Source: Opitutus sp. GAS368
GTDB taxonomy: Bacteria; Verrucomicrobiota; Verrucomicrobiia; Opitutales; Opitutaceae
Direction: 5' to 3'
Assembly: GCA_945871085.1 (NCBI GenBank)
Contig: CAMBVX010000020.1
Coordinates: forward strand, 1 to 39,068
DNA length: 39,068 bases
In this document: positions 7,869 through 17,197 of the stretch, piece by piece
Numbering within the stretch: position 1 is the first letter of the stretch
Layout: each line of letters starts with the position of its first letter
Translations under genes and position numbers: made by a program
The notes under the pieces: generated by a model
Database searches by the model: none
Told to the model about the DNA's origin: nothing
The model's input: the letters and a program-made list of their open reading frames with translations, nothing else

Positions 7869-8599
7869 GTCTGGGTGCGGCGAAGGTTGTCGCAGACGAT
7901 GGCGGCGGCGATGGCGGCGTTGAGTGATTCGGCGCCGCCAAGACGCGGGATCGTCACGCGGCGAGTGACGCACGCGGCGACGGCGGGGGAGAGGCCGCGG
8001 CCTTCGTTGCCGATGACGACGACGGCATCGCGGAGGGGCGGGAGCGCATGAACGTCTTCGCCGGCGAGGTCGCAGCCGAGGATCGGTGAGGTCGTGGTCG
8101 CGAGCGCCTCAGCGAGGTCGACGGTGTGGGCCTTGACGCGGGCGAAGGAACCCATGCTGGCGTTGATGACTTTTTGGTGAAACAGATCGGCGCAGTCAGG
8201 CGAGAGGACGACGCGGTCGAAGGCGAACCAGTCGGCGAGGCGGAGGAGGGTGCCGACGTTGCCGGCGTCTTGCACGCCGTCGAGGGCGAGCGTGAGGCCA
8301 TGGTCAAGGGCGCCCGGCGAGAGTGGGGCGCGGGAGACTTGGCCGACGGCAAGGACGGTGGACGGGGTGGGGAAATGGCTGACGCGGGCCATTTCAGCGG
8401 CGGTGAGGGTGACGAGGCGGGTGGACGGAGGCGGACGGAAGTCCGCCCCACCGGTGGCGTAGATTTCGGTGAAAGGGAAATTTGCGGCGAGGAGTTCGGC
8501 GATGACTTTTTCGCCTTCCACGACGAAGAGGCCGAGGGCTTCGCGGAATTTTTTTTCGCGCAGGGAGCGGAGGCGCTGGAGTTCGGCCTTGGTCAACAT
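7859..8599 (-). CDS. TrmH/SpoU family RNA methyltransferase
   Basis: MLTKAELQRLRSLREKKFREALGLFVVEGEKVIAELL…LDGVQDAGNVGTLLRLADWF…VVIGNEGRGLSPAV…TIPRLGGAESLNAAIAAAI; internal ATG preferred over the ORF start at 8635. Confidence 0.92.
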   Translation of the reverse strand: MLTKAELQRLRSLREKKFREALGLFVVEGEKVIAELLAANFPFTEIYATGGADFRPPPSTRLVTLTAAEMARVSHFPTPSTVLAVGQVSRAPLSPGALDHGLTLALDGVQDAGNVGTLLRLADWFAFDRVVLSPDCADLFHQKVINASMGSFARVKAHTVDLAEALATTTSPILGCDLAGEDVHALPPLRDAVVVIGNEGRGLSPAVAACVTRRVTIPRLGGAESLNAAIAAAIVCDNLRRTQTPS

Positions 8600-8665
8600 G
8601 GCGGGATGCTCGGCTTTGCCGGGCGGGTGACGCAAGCGCGGGTGCGCGAGCGCGCCGGGCCGCGG

Positions 8666-10366
8666 TCACTTACTGCCGTTGGCGAGGATGCCCACGCCCT
8701 TGCCCCGCAGGTCGAGGCGGTGGGCCGTCATGACAAATTCGGCGCGGCCGGCGGAGTAGAGCAGGAGACCGATTTGAAAATCTTCGGCGGGGAGCAGCCA
8801 GCGGCGACGTTGAAAGCGGAAGCCGGAGTGAAGCCATTTCTCCCCGGGGAAGGCGGTTCCGACGTCGGCGCGTTCCTGGGGAATCGTGGTGAAAATGTGA
8901 TGGGACTGTTTGGACTGGAGGATGACGTGGATCTGGCTGGGGGTGGACGTGCTACCGGGGCGGGCGACCCAGCCCTCCATCGACATGACTTGATCATCGA
9001 TATTGATGCGATCGACGTAGTAGGACAGTTCGGTGGTGACCTGCGCATCGGGGAACCAGCGTTGTTTGCACGTCCGGGGCATCCGATAGAGACCGGCCTG
9101 TTCGACTTCGCGCAGGAGTCGCGAGGCGTATTCGGGATTGGGATGGAGCGTGAATCGACCCATGCCGTCGCGGCCGAAGCGTTGGAAATACTCGGTGGCG
9201 TTGTCGCGGCAGATGACCCAGCTCCGGGCGTCGTGGCCAAATTCGGAATTGGCCAGAATGTTAAAAAGGCCGAGGACGGGGAGAACACGAACCAGGAGGC
9301 GATACGGATGCGCGGCATCGTGGCGCTCTTCGAACTGGAGAAAGAGCACGAGGGCCCAGGCGAGTGCGCCCAGAATGTAATAGCGCGAGTAGATGTGGCC
9401 CTGCGTGACGTCCGCGCGACCGATGGCGACGAGCGCGAGGGCCCCAATCGCCCAAAGCGCGAGGGGCACGGCGATACGTTCCCGGGAAAAGGCTCCTTGG
9501 CTGAGGGCGCGGCCGAGGAGGGCGAGGAGGGCGATGCCGAGAAAGGGCTCCGCAGCATCTTGGCCGAGGGCGAGCGGTGCGCCGAGGAGGGAAAGCCAGT
9601 AGTGGAGGACATGTTTGAGCCCGCTGCCGCTCAGCACACTGATGTTGTGGCCTGGATTGAAACTGAAACCGAAGAAGAACACGGCGGCGGTCGCCGCGCC
9701 GGCCAAGAGCCAGAAATTGAAGCGGGACCAGCGGCGCTCGACACCCAGCATGAGTGCGCCCACCGCCCAGGCGACGAGCCCGTGGGCGAGCGTGAAGGTG
9801 GCGAGCAGGGCGAAAAGCATCCCCGTCAGAAAGCCGCCGCGCGTGCCGCGAGAGAGTCCGATCACGCTGACGCCGGCGAGCAAGACGACTTGGAAATGAT
9901 CGATGGAAGAGCCGGCCCACTGGAAGTTTTCGTAGTGCTCAAGTTGGAAAATGAGAAACGCGAGCAACACGCCCAGGCGCACCCGGCGAACCGTGGTGCC
10001 GGCGGTGTAAATGAGCAGCCCACATAGCGCGCAAATGAACAGATTACCGATGGCACCGATGACCGCGAAATTGATGGTGCCCGTAGTCCAGTAGCTGGTG
10101 GCGAACAGGAGGCGGCTGGTAAACGTGCGGTGCTCGTTGCCCAGGGCGAAGAGATTGGCGAGGAGTTGGGACCACGACAGGTCGCTATCGAGGCGCACTA
10201 GGAGGAGGAGGGCGGTGTCGAGTTCGTCCCAATACGCGACATTTCGCGAGACGAGGAGGGCGTGGGTCAGGATGTAGGCGACGGGAATCAGCGCGACCGC
10301 CCACAGGGCGCGAACGAGGACGCGCTCGCTGCGGAAAAAAGGAAAAGTGGCGCTCGGCTCGGACAT
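8666..10366 (-). CDS. Multi-pass membrane protein of unknown function
   Basis: 566 aa with many hydrophobic segments and a C-terminal soluble domain. Confidence 0.8.
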   Translation of the reverse strand: MSEPSATFPFFRSERVLVRALWAVALIPVAYILTHALLVSRNVAYWDELDTALLLLVRLDSDLSWSQLLANLFALGNEHRTFTSRLLFATSYWTTGTINFAVIGAIGNLFICALCGLLIYTAGTTVRRVRLGVLLAFLIFQLEHYENFQWAGSSIDHFQVVLLAGVSVIGLSRGTRGGFLTGMLFALLATFTLAHGLVAWAVGALMLGVERRWSRFNFWLLAGAATAAVFFFGFSFNPGHNISVLSGSGLKHVLHYWLSLLGAPLALGQDAAEPFLGIALLALLGRALSQGAFSRERIAVPLALWAIGALALVAIGRADVTQGHIYSRYYILGALAWALVLFLQFEERHDAAHPYRLLVRVLPVLGLFNILANSEFGHDARSWVICRDNATEYFQRFGRDGMGRFTLHPNPEYASRLLREVEQAGLYRMPRTCKQRWFPDAQVTTELSYYVDRINIDDQVMSMEGWVARPGSTSTPSQIHVILQSKQSHHIFTTIPQERADVGTAFPGEKWLHSGFRFQRRRWLLPAEDFQIGLLLYSAGRAEFVMTAHRLDLRGKGVGILANGSK

Positions 10367-10721
10367 GGTTTGGAGAAAAGAGGGGGGCGAGAGGGGTCGA
10401 ATCAGAATCCGCGGGTGGTCAAAAGTGGTCGGATCGAAACAAGACGCGGGGACCGGCGCACAAGTTCCGCCAAAGTCTGCAACGTCTGCCCGGATTGGGT
10501 GCGGGGATGGGTGAGTTCATGACGGTGGGGGGTGCGAGCAGAGGTATGAAGCAGGCCACGGGGTGAAAAACGAGGGATTTAACGTGACCAAACGGTCAGA
10601 CTCCTGCTGCGAGTGGCAGGTCAGCGGGATTCTCGCCGCCGGCACCGAGAATCTTGGCCGGGCAAACGTGCGGGGCAAATGTTTGGCTTTTCAAGTCGGC
10701 GCCGGTGCGTAGGGTGGCGCC

Positions 10722-11945
10722 ATGAAGCGCCTGATGCCCTGCCTTTTGCTCGCCCTGAGTCTGACCCTCGTCGTCGCCCCGTTTGCGTTTGGGGCGACAG
10801 CCACGCCGGCTGCGCCGGGGTCGGACCGCTCGCCGGTGGCGTCGTTGGCGACCGCGGTGACGACGGTGACAGGGATCGCGATTTCGCCGCTGCTCGGCAC
10901 GGGCGTGTATGGGGCGTGGCAGAATTTTAATGCGGCGGATGACGCGGCGCGGGCGAAGCTACCGTGGTATGCGCAGTGGACTTTTTTCGGGCCGGCGCTG
11001 CTGCTCGTGGGGGCGTGCGCGGCGAAAGATGCCCTGGGCGCGGTGGTGCCACCGGGGCTCAAGAAACCGCTCGATGTGCTGGAGACGATTGAGAACAAGG
11101 CGACGGGACTCGTCGCGGCCGGGGCGGTGGTGCCGTTTACCATGAGTGCGGTTTCCAGCATGTTGCTCGGCGGGAAAGTCGGCGCGGTGGACGGCGCGGG
11201 GACGGCGATCGACGGACTCGCGATGATTCAGATCGGGGCCATGGATTTTTCGGCGGTGCTGAACGTGCTGACGGTGCCGTTCGGTCTCGCGATGTTTGCG
11301 GTCGTGTGGATGGCGTCGCACGCGATCAATGTGCTGATCCTCGTCAGTCCGTGGGGCGCGATCGATGCGGCGTTGAAGGGGATGCGCACGGCGCTGCTCG
11401 GGTTGCTGACCCTGAGTGCGACGATCAACCCATGGCTGGGTGCGGTGCTCTCGTTGGTGGTGATCGTGATCGCCTATTTGGTCGCGGGCTGGGCGTTTCG
11501 CCTGACGGTTTTCGGGACGGTGTTTAGCTGGGATTTCTTCACGCGGCGCAGCGCACGGTTTTCACCGAAGGAGAATGACAACCTCATGTTTTCCGGCGGG
11601 GATCTGCCCGGAGTGCCGATGCGGACCTACGGCCGGTTGGTGCAACGGACGGAGGGCGGACTGGAGTTTTTCTATCGGCCGTGGCTCTGCCTGCCGCCGA
11701 AAGCGGCCCCAGTGCCGGTGGCGAAGACCCAGATTGCGATCGGGCGCGGTCTATTTTTCTCGACGGTGACGGTGCAAGCTGCCGGCACGCTTTTCCTGCT
11801 GCCGCCGCGCTATCGGGGGCATGAAGAGGTGCTCGGGCGGGCGTATCAGTTCGGCGGCGGCGTGCGCGAAGCAGGGCTGCGCAAGGCATGGAGCGTGTTG
11901 CGCGAACTCTTCGGCGGAGTGGCGGCGAAGACGCAGCTCACTTGA
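10722..11945 (+). CDS. Membrane protein of unknown function with signal peptide
   Basis: 407 aa, MKRLMPCLLLALSLTLVVAPFAFGATA… plus several TM segments. Confidence 0.75.
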   Translation: MKRLMPCLLLALSLTLVVAPFAFGATATPAAPGSDRSPVASLATAVTTVTGIAISPLLGTGVYGAWQNFNAADDAARAKLPWYAQWTFFGPALLLVGACAAKDALGAVVPPGLKKPLDVLETIENKATGLVAAGAVVPFTMSAVSSMLLGGKVGAVDGAGTAIDGLAMIQIGAMDFSAVLNVLTVPFGLAMFAVVWMASHAINVLILVSPWGAIDAALKGMRTALLGLLTLSATINPWLGAVLSLVVIVIAYLVAGWAFRLTVFGTVFSWDFFTRRSARFSPKENDNLMFSGGDLPGVPMRTYGRLVQRTEGGLEFFYRPWLCLPPKAAPVPVAKTQIAIGRGLFFSTVTVQAAGTLFLLPPRYRGHEEVLGRAYQFGGGVREAGLRKAWSVLRELFGGVAAKTQLT

Positions 11946-12382
11946 GCGCGAACGCCGTGAACCTCGCGCGCGTCACGCTGCGGTGGTTGCTGGCGATATT
12001 TTTCATCGCGGCGGGCGCGAATCATTTTCGTTCGCCGCAAATTTACCTCGGCATGATGCCGCCGTGGTTACCCTGGCCGGAGACGTTGAACGGGATCAGT
12101 GGGGCTGCGGAAATCCTCGGTGGCGCCGGGTTGATTTGGCCGCAGCCGTGGACGTGGCCGTGGTCGGATGCGCAGGCGCGCGGGCGACTGCGGCGAGGAG
12201 CGGGGTGGGGGTTGCTCACGCTCTTGGTCGCGATCTTTCCGGCGAATCTGCACGTGGCGATACAGGGGAAAATGCCAGGCTTTGACTTCTCACCGATGGT
12301 GCTGTGGTGGCGGCTGCCGTTTCAGGCGGTGTTCATGGCGGCCGTGTGGTGGGTGGCGTTGGCGCAGCGGCGCACCGATTGA
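11942..12382 (+). CDS. DoxX-like membrane protein
   Basis: VNLARVTLRWLLAIFFIAAGANHFRSPQIYLGMMPPWLPWPETLNGISGAAEILGGAGL; TTG at 11942 overlaps the previous stop, GTG at 11957 is the alternative. Confidence 0.7.
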   Translation: MSANAVNLARVTLRWLLAIFFIAAGANHFRSPQIYLGMMPPWLPWPETLNGISGAAEILGGAGLIWPQPWTWPWSDAQARGRLRRGAGWGLLTLLVAIFPANLHVAIQGKMPGFDFSPMVLWWRLPFQAVFMAAVWWVALAQRRTD

Positions 12383-12439
12383 CGTAGGGCGTGACAAAGC
12401 GGCTTGCGAGGAGCGGGGATTCGGCGCGACGCTCGCCGG

Positions 12440-13576
12440 ATGAAACTTCTGTCTCCTCTCCCCCGGAGTGTCGTGGCCGCGCTGGGCGCTCTGGCTGGAC
12501 TGTTCGCATCGCCCATGAAGGCGGCCGAGGTCGCGCCGAAAGCCGCCGAGCGACGCCTGCTCTACGTCGCCGTCCCGGGCATCCGCAACTATCTCGAACG
12601 GGGCGGGCATGGCGTGCTCGTGTTCGATATCGACCGGGGGCATGCGTTCGTGAAACGCATCCCCGCGCGCGGGCTCCATCCGGCCGATGGCAAGCCGCTC
12701 AACGTGAAGGGGGTCGTCGCGAGTGCCGTGACGGGCCGACTTTACGTGAGCACGCTCCAGTTCGTCACGTGTTTCGACGTGCTCACCGACAAGATTGTTT
12801 GGGAAAAGGCCTATGACGGCGGCTGCGACCGCATGTCGCTCTCGCCCGACGGTAAGGTTATGTATCTCCCCTCGCTGGAAAAAGACCACTGGCACGTCGT
12901 CGATGCGCTGACGGGCGATGTCATCAAGCGTCTCGAGCCGATCCCGCGGGCGCACAATACCGTTTTCGGTCTCGATGGTCGGCACGTCTACATGGCTGGC
13001 ATCGGCTCGCCCCTCCTGCATGTCGCCGACACGGCGACCCACACCATCGTGCGGAGAGTCGGCCCGTTTAGCTCGGGCATCCGGCCCTTCACCGTCAACG
13101 GCCGCCAGACCCTCGCGTTTGTGAACGTGAACGGACTGCTCGGTTTTGAAGTCGGCGATCTCGTAACCGGACAGAAACTGCACCGCGTCGAGGTAGCAGG
13201 CTTCAAGCCCGGTGTGCCGAAGCGTCATGGCTGTCCGAGTCACGGCGTCGGTCTCACCCCCGACGAGAAAGAGGTCTGGGTGTGCGACGCGGCGAATCAG
13301 CGGATGCATATTTTCGACGCGACCGTGATGCCGCCGAAACAGGTCGCGAGCATCGAAGTGCGCGACGACCCGGGTTGGATCACGTTCAGCATCGACGGTA
13401 AATATGCCTATCCCTCGACCGGTGAAGTGATCGACGTGGCGACGCGGAAAATTGTGGCGACGTTCAAGGATGAGACAGGCGCGATTGTGGAGAGCGAGAA
13501 GATCGTCGAAATCGACTTTGCCAGCGGTAAACCCGTGCGGACGGGCGATCAGTTTGGGGTGGGGCGGGTGCGGTAG
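12440..13576 (+). CDS. YVTN-type beta-propeller protein, likely secreted
   Basis: Repeated …VYMAGIGSPLLHVADTATHTIVRRV… blade-like motifs; start at MKLLSPLPRSV. Confidence 0.75.
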   Translation: MKLLSPLPRSVVAALGALAGLFASPMKAAEVAPKAAERRLLYVAVPGIRNYLERGGHGVLVFDIDRGHAFVKRIPARGLHPADGKPLNVKGVVASAVTGRLYVSTLQFVTCFDVLTDKIVWEKAYDGGCDRMSLSPDGKVMYLPSLEKDHWHVVDALTGDVIKRLEPIPRAHNTVFGLDGRHVYMAGIGSPLLHVADTATHTIVRRVGPFSSGIRPFTVNGRQTLAFVNVNGLLGFEVGDLVTGQKLHRVEVAGFKPGVPKRHGCPSHGVGLTPDEKEVWVCDAANQRMHIFDATVMPPKQVASIEVRDDPGWITFSIDGKYAYPSTGEVIDVATRKIVATFKDETGAIVESEKIVEIDFASGKPVRTGDQFGVGRVR

Positions 13577-13617
13577 CGGGAAGACGCCGGGGTAACTGTC
13601 CGGCCAATCAGGCCTTG

Positions 13618-13644
13618 AAATTGTGCAACGGGGTTGCACGATTT
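13618..13644. promoter_or_regulatory. Palindrome immediately upstream of the DUF4143 ATPase gene
   Basis: AAAT-T-GTGCAAC-GGG-GTTGCAC-G-ATTT, symmetric except one T/G position; ends 5 nt before the GTG start. Confidence 0.55.
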
Positions 13645-13649
13645 CATAG

Positions 13650-14801
13650 GTGATCGAACGCATCTCCTATCTGCGACGCGTCCGGGCCGGGCTTAAACGG
13701 AACCCGGTGGTGGCGCTGCTCGGGCCGCGCCAGTGCGGCAAGACCACGCTCGCGCGCGAATTCCTGCCCGCCGCCGCGCCCAACTATCTCGACCTGGAGG
13801 ATCCGTCGACCGCTGCGCTTCTGGAGCACCCGATGACCGCGCTCCAGGGGCTGCGCGGGCTCGTGGTCATCGATGAGGCGCAGCGGCAGCCGGGGATTTT
13901 TCCCGTTTTGCGTGTGCTGGCCGATCGCGCGGACCAGCCAGCGACGTTTCTCATCCTCGGCAGTGCGTCACCGGAGTTGTCCCGGCAGTCGTCCGAATCG
14001 CTGGCGGGCCGGATCGAGATCGTCGAGATGCGCGGGTTCGATGGCGGCGAAGTGGGCGAAACGGAACTCAGCCGGCTGTGGCAGCGCGGCGGATTTCCGC
14101 GCTCGTTTCTCGCAAAATCAGAGGCAGACAGCCTGCAATGGCGCCGGGAGTTTGTGCGCACGTTTCTGGAGCGCGATCTCGCGGGGCTCGGCTTCGGCAT
14201 GGCACCGGCGGCGCTCGGGCGATTCTGGACGATGATTTCGCACTATCACGGACAGATATGGAACGGTAACGAGATCGCGGCGTCGCTCGGCATTGCGCCC
14301 AACACTGCGCGCCGCCACCTCGACGCGCTGGAGCAGACTTACATGGTGCGCCGGCTGCCGCCCTGGCACGCCAACCTGGGCAAGCGGTTGGTGAAGACGC
14401 CGAAGATTTATTTTCGCGACAGTGGACTTTTTCACGCGCTCCAAGGGATCGGCGCGGCGGCGGACCTGCACACGCATCCGAAGCTCGGCGCTTCGTGGGA
14501 GGGTTTCGCCTTGGAGGAGGTCATCCAGGCCGTGCAGCCGGACGAGGCCTATTTCTATTCCGTGCACAGCGGACCCGAGCTCGATCTCTTCATGCTGAAA
14601 GGCGGCCGGCGGATTGGTGTTGAGTTCAAGCGCGAGGATGCGCCGCGGCTGACGCATTCAATGGTGACGGCTCTGGCTGATCTGAAATTGCACCGGCTCA
14701 GCGTGATTTACCCTGGTGCACGTCGGTATCGGTTGCGCGACGACGTCGAGGTGCTGCCGCTCAAGGATGCGGCCGATGCAGATCGGATCGAGGGGAAGTG
14801 A
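13650..14801 (+). CDS. AAA ATPase with DUF4143 C-terminal domain
   Basis: Walker A GPRQCGKTTL, Walker B LRGLVVIDEAQRQP, ASWEGFALEEVIQ…GPELDLFMLKGGRRIGVEFKRED. Confidence 0.9.
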   Translation: MIERISYLRRVRAGLKRNPVVALLGPRQCGKTTLAREFLPAAAPNYLDLEDPSTAALLEHPMTALQGLRGLVVIDEAQRQPGIFPVLRVLADRADQPATFLILGSASPELSRQSSESLAGRIEIVEMRGFDGGEVGETELSRLWQRGGFPRSFLAKSEADSLQWRREFVRTFLERDLAGLGFGMAPAALGRFWTMISHYHGQIWNGNEIAASLGIAPNTARRHLDALEQTYMVRRLPPWHANLGKRLVKTPKIYFRDSGLFHALQGIGAAADLHTHPKLGASWEGFALEEVIQAVQPDEAYFYSVHSGPELDLFMLKGGRRIGVEFKREDAPRLTHSMVTALADLKLHRLSVIYPGARRYRLRDDVEVLPLKDAADADRIEGK

Positions 14802-16017
14802 AGCCGCGCGCGGTTCGGTTGAGAATCGTCGAGCCAGCCATGTCCCGCAGCCCCTGCACGAGGCGGCCGAGGCCCTCGGCGGCGGTGGCCGCGGTCAGGG
14901 AACCGTAGGCGACGCGCAGCGCGCAGCCGTGGGTGAGGCCGAAGGCGCTGCCAGGAATCACGGCGATACCGTGTTCGCGGATGAGCCGTTCGGCGACGGT
15001 GAGCGGCGCGTGAGAGGTGTGGACGCGCAGGAGAAAATAAAAGGCACCGTCGGCGGGCGGAATTTCGGCGAGGTCCTCGGTAGCGAGGGGGGCGAGGGCG
15101 CGTTGCACGACGGTGCGCACAGCGGCGAGGTCGCGAAGTTTTTCGCGGACGTAGGCGGCTCCGCCTCCGGCGGAGGCATCGAGCGCGCCGACGGCGGCGT
15201 GTTGGGAAATTACGGGCGAACAGATCAGGAGCGTGTCCTGGATTTTTCGCAGCGCGGTTTCGAGGTGCGCCGGAGAGACCATCCAGCCGATGCGCCAGCT
15301 CGCGAAGCCGTAGGCTTTCGAGAGTGAGTAGAGCGAGATCGTGTGCGGAGCACTGCCGGGGAGCGAGGCCGGGGAGAAATGCGTGGCGTCGCCGTAGGTG
15401 AAGTATTCGTAGGCTTCGTCGTGGACGTGGTAGAGGCCGCGCTCGGCGCAGAGGGCATTGATGGCGCGGAGGGTGGCGGCGGGGTAGACGGCGCCGGTGG
15501 GATTGTTCGGCGAAACGGTGATGATCGCGCGGGTGCGCGGGGTGATGGCGGCGCGCAGGGCGTCGACGTCGAGTTGGTAGGCCGCGTCGGTCGGGACCAG
15601 CACGGGCACGCAATTGGCCAGGGTGATCGCCATCTCGTGATTGAAGTAATACGGCGTCGGCAAAATGAATTCGTCGCCGGGATCACCGAGGGCGAGCACG
15701 GCGTTCATGAAGGCGTTGTTGCCACCGGCGGTCACCATCACGCGGTTGCCATGGTCGGGGCCGGTGAGGACGCCGTTTTCCGTGGCGAGTTTTTGCGTGA
15801 TGGCGTCGAGCAACGCGGAAATGCCGGCGACGGGTTGGTATTTGTGGTTGGCGGGTTCGGCGAGGAAGCGCGCGATTTGCGCGGCGGCGGCGGGGGGCGG
15901 GCCGTAGCCGACGACACCTTGGCCGAGGGAGATCGTGCCGGGATGACGGCGGATGAGATCGGCGATCACGGGGATGATCGGGGACTGGACGGCGTGGAGG
16001 CGGCTGGACTCGGACAT
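14761..16017 (-). CDS. PLP-dependent aminotransferase, class I/II
   Basis: MSESSRLHAVQSPIIPVIADLIRRHPGTISLGQGVVGYGPP…VSPNNPTGAVYP…YSLSKAYGFASWRIGW. Confidence 0.93.
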   Translation of the reverse strand: MSESSRLHAVQSPIIPVIADLIRRHPGTISLGQGVVGYGPPPAAAAQIARFLAEPANHKYQPVAGISALLDAITQKLATENGVLTGPDHGNRVMVTAGGNNAFMNAVLALGDPGDEFILPTPYYFNHEMAITLANCVPVLVPTDAAYQLDVDALRAAITPRTRAIITVSPNNPTGAVYPAATLRAINALCAERGLYHVHDEAYEYFTYGDATHFSPASLPGSAPHTISLYSLSKAYGFASWRIGWMVSPAHLETALRKIQDTLLICSPVISQHAAVGALDASAGGGAAYVREKLRDLAAVRTVVQRALAPLATEDLAEIPPADGAFYFLLRVHTSHAPLTVAERLIREHGIAVIPGSAFGLTHGCALRVAYGSLTAATAAEGLGRLVQGLRDMAGSTILNRTARGFTSPRSDLHRPHP

Positions 16018-16053
16018 AGCGGGATCAGTGGCGGAGCAAATGGATGCGGCGGG

Positions 16054-16144
16054 CCTCACGCCAAGGTCGCGGCGGTCGCAGAGGAAAGGAAACGGGCGGG
16101 GGGGAGAAGGGGAACTTGGCGACCTCTGCGACCTTGGCGTGAGG
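16054..16144. repeat. Inverted-repeat element
   Basis: CCTCACGCCAAGGTCGC(GGCGGTCGC)AGAGG (16054-16084) versus CCTCTGCGACCTTGGCGTGAGG (16123-16144): 22-bp match plus a 9-nt internal duplication. Confidence 0.8.
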
Positions 16145-16190
16145 AATTTCGGTAGGAGGGTTCGAACATGCGGACGGTGTTTTCGGAGCG

Positions 16191-16875
16191 CTATCTGGCA
16201 AACGTGCGCGGCTTCGAGGCGACGGTTTGCGGAAACTCCCTGCCCCACCGCAAAGGCCTATCCTGGGGCGCACGGTCGGCGTCGGGGCGCGGTGTTTGCA
16301 GACATCGTCGAAACGCAGGCTGCATGGGAGACGCCGTGGGATTTTGGAATCGATCTTCGGATTTACGACGATGATCGACTGCGTGAAAGGCGGGGCGTTT
16401 TTGATTTTTTGCGCGGCGGCCCGGGCCTCGGCAGGGCTGAGGGACTGGTCTTTGATGACGGCCTCGAGGCGTTCGAGGTCGGCGAGGGTGACGGGGCCGC
16501 AGGGGTTTTTCCACGTGGCGGGCTCGATGCCGGGAGCGATGAGATTAACGAAACCCTTTTCGTCGCCCTCCTGTCGCCAGCAACCGACGACGAGAATGAA
16601 CGGCTCGGCGATTTTGCGCTGGCGGAGCGCGTCGCCGAGATCGACGGGCGTGCCGTATTTCGCGGCCTTGGGATTCACGGGCGCACCGCCGTGGGCGGTA
16701 TTCGCAGACGGGGGATGTCCCACTTCTGGGTGTAGTTCGCGGGTTTGTAGCCGTCGAAAAACGTGGCGCGCACCCCTTGCTCGAGCACGAGGCCGTGTTG
16801 CCGCACCGCTGGGGCGGCGAGCGAGGCGGCGAAGAGGAAGGCAGGGAACCCGGCGCGCACCACAGCGTGACGCAT
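16191..16875 (-). pseudogene. Conserved-looking protein of unknown function broken by two frameshifts
   Basis: Three frames read as one protein: …VRQHGLVLEQGVRATFFDGYKPANYTQKWDIP | SANTAHGGAPVNPKAAKYGTPVDLGDALRQRKIAEPFILVVGCW…NPKIDSKIPRRLPCSLRFDDVCKHRA | PDADRAPQDRPLRWGREFPQTVASKPRTFAR*. Each join lies at a C run (G run on +, near 16284-16287 and ~16712-16717). Confidence 0.7.
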
Positions 16876-17197
16876 TGACTGGCTGCCGTAGACTGGGGGG
16901 TTGCTCGCCTCAGAGGAGCGCCGGCAAGTCGGCTGACCAGGGGGACGGGGATGGGGTGAAATCAACATGGCGGAAGCAGCTACAGTGCGAGGAGCGTGCG
17001 GACGTCGTGGACAAGGGTTGGGACGCGCATGAGGGGGGAGGTTGGGGCACTGGCGGGGCTGGCACAAGACCGGGCGTCGGAGGGGGGCGATTCTTGGGCT
17101 CGACGCGGGGCGGGCGGTCCGCAACTTTGAGGCTTGGCCAATGGACGCGCAGTTTCCGCCAATCGGCGGCGAGCGCAGTCCGGCGGTCAGCCCCACT

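Noticed and set aside
8126-10027. 633-aa + strand ORF
   Set aside because: Antisense to the methyltransferase and membrane-protein genes; composition is that of a shadow ORF.
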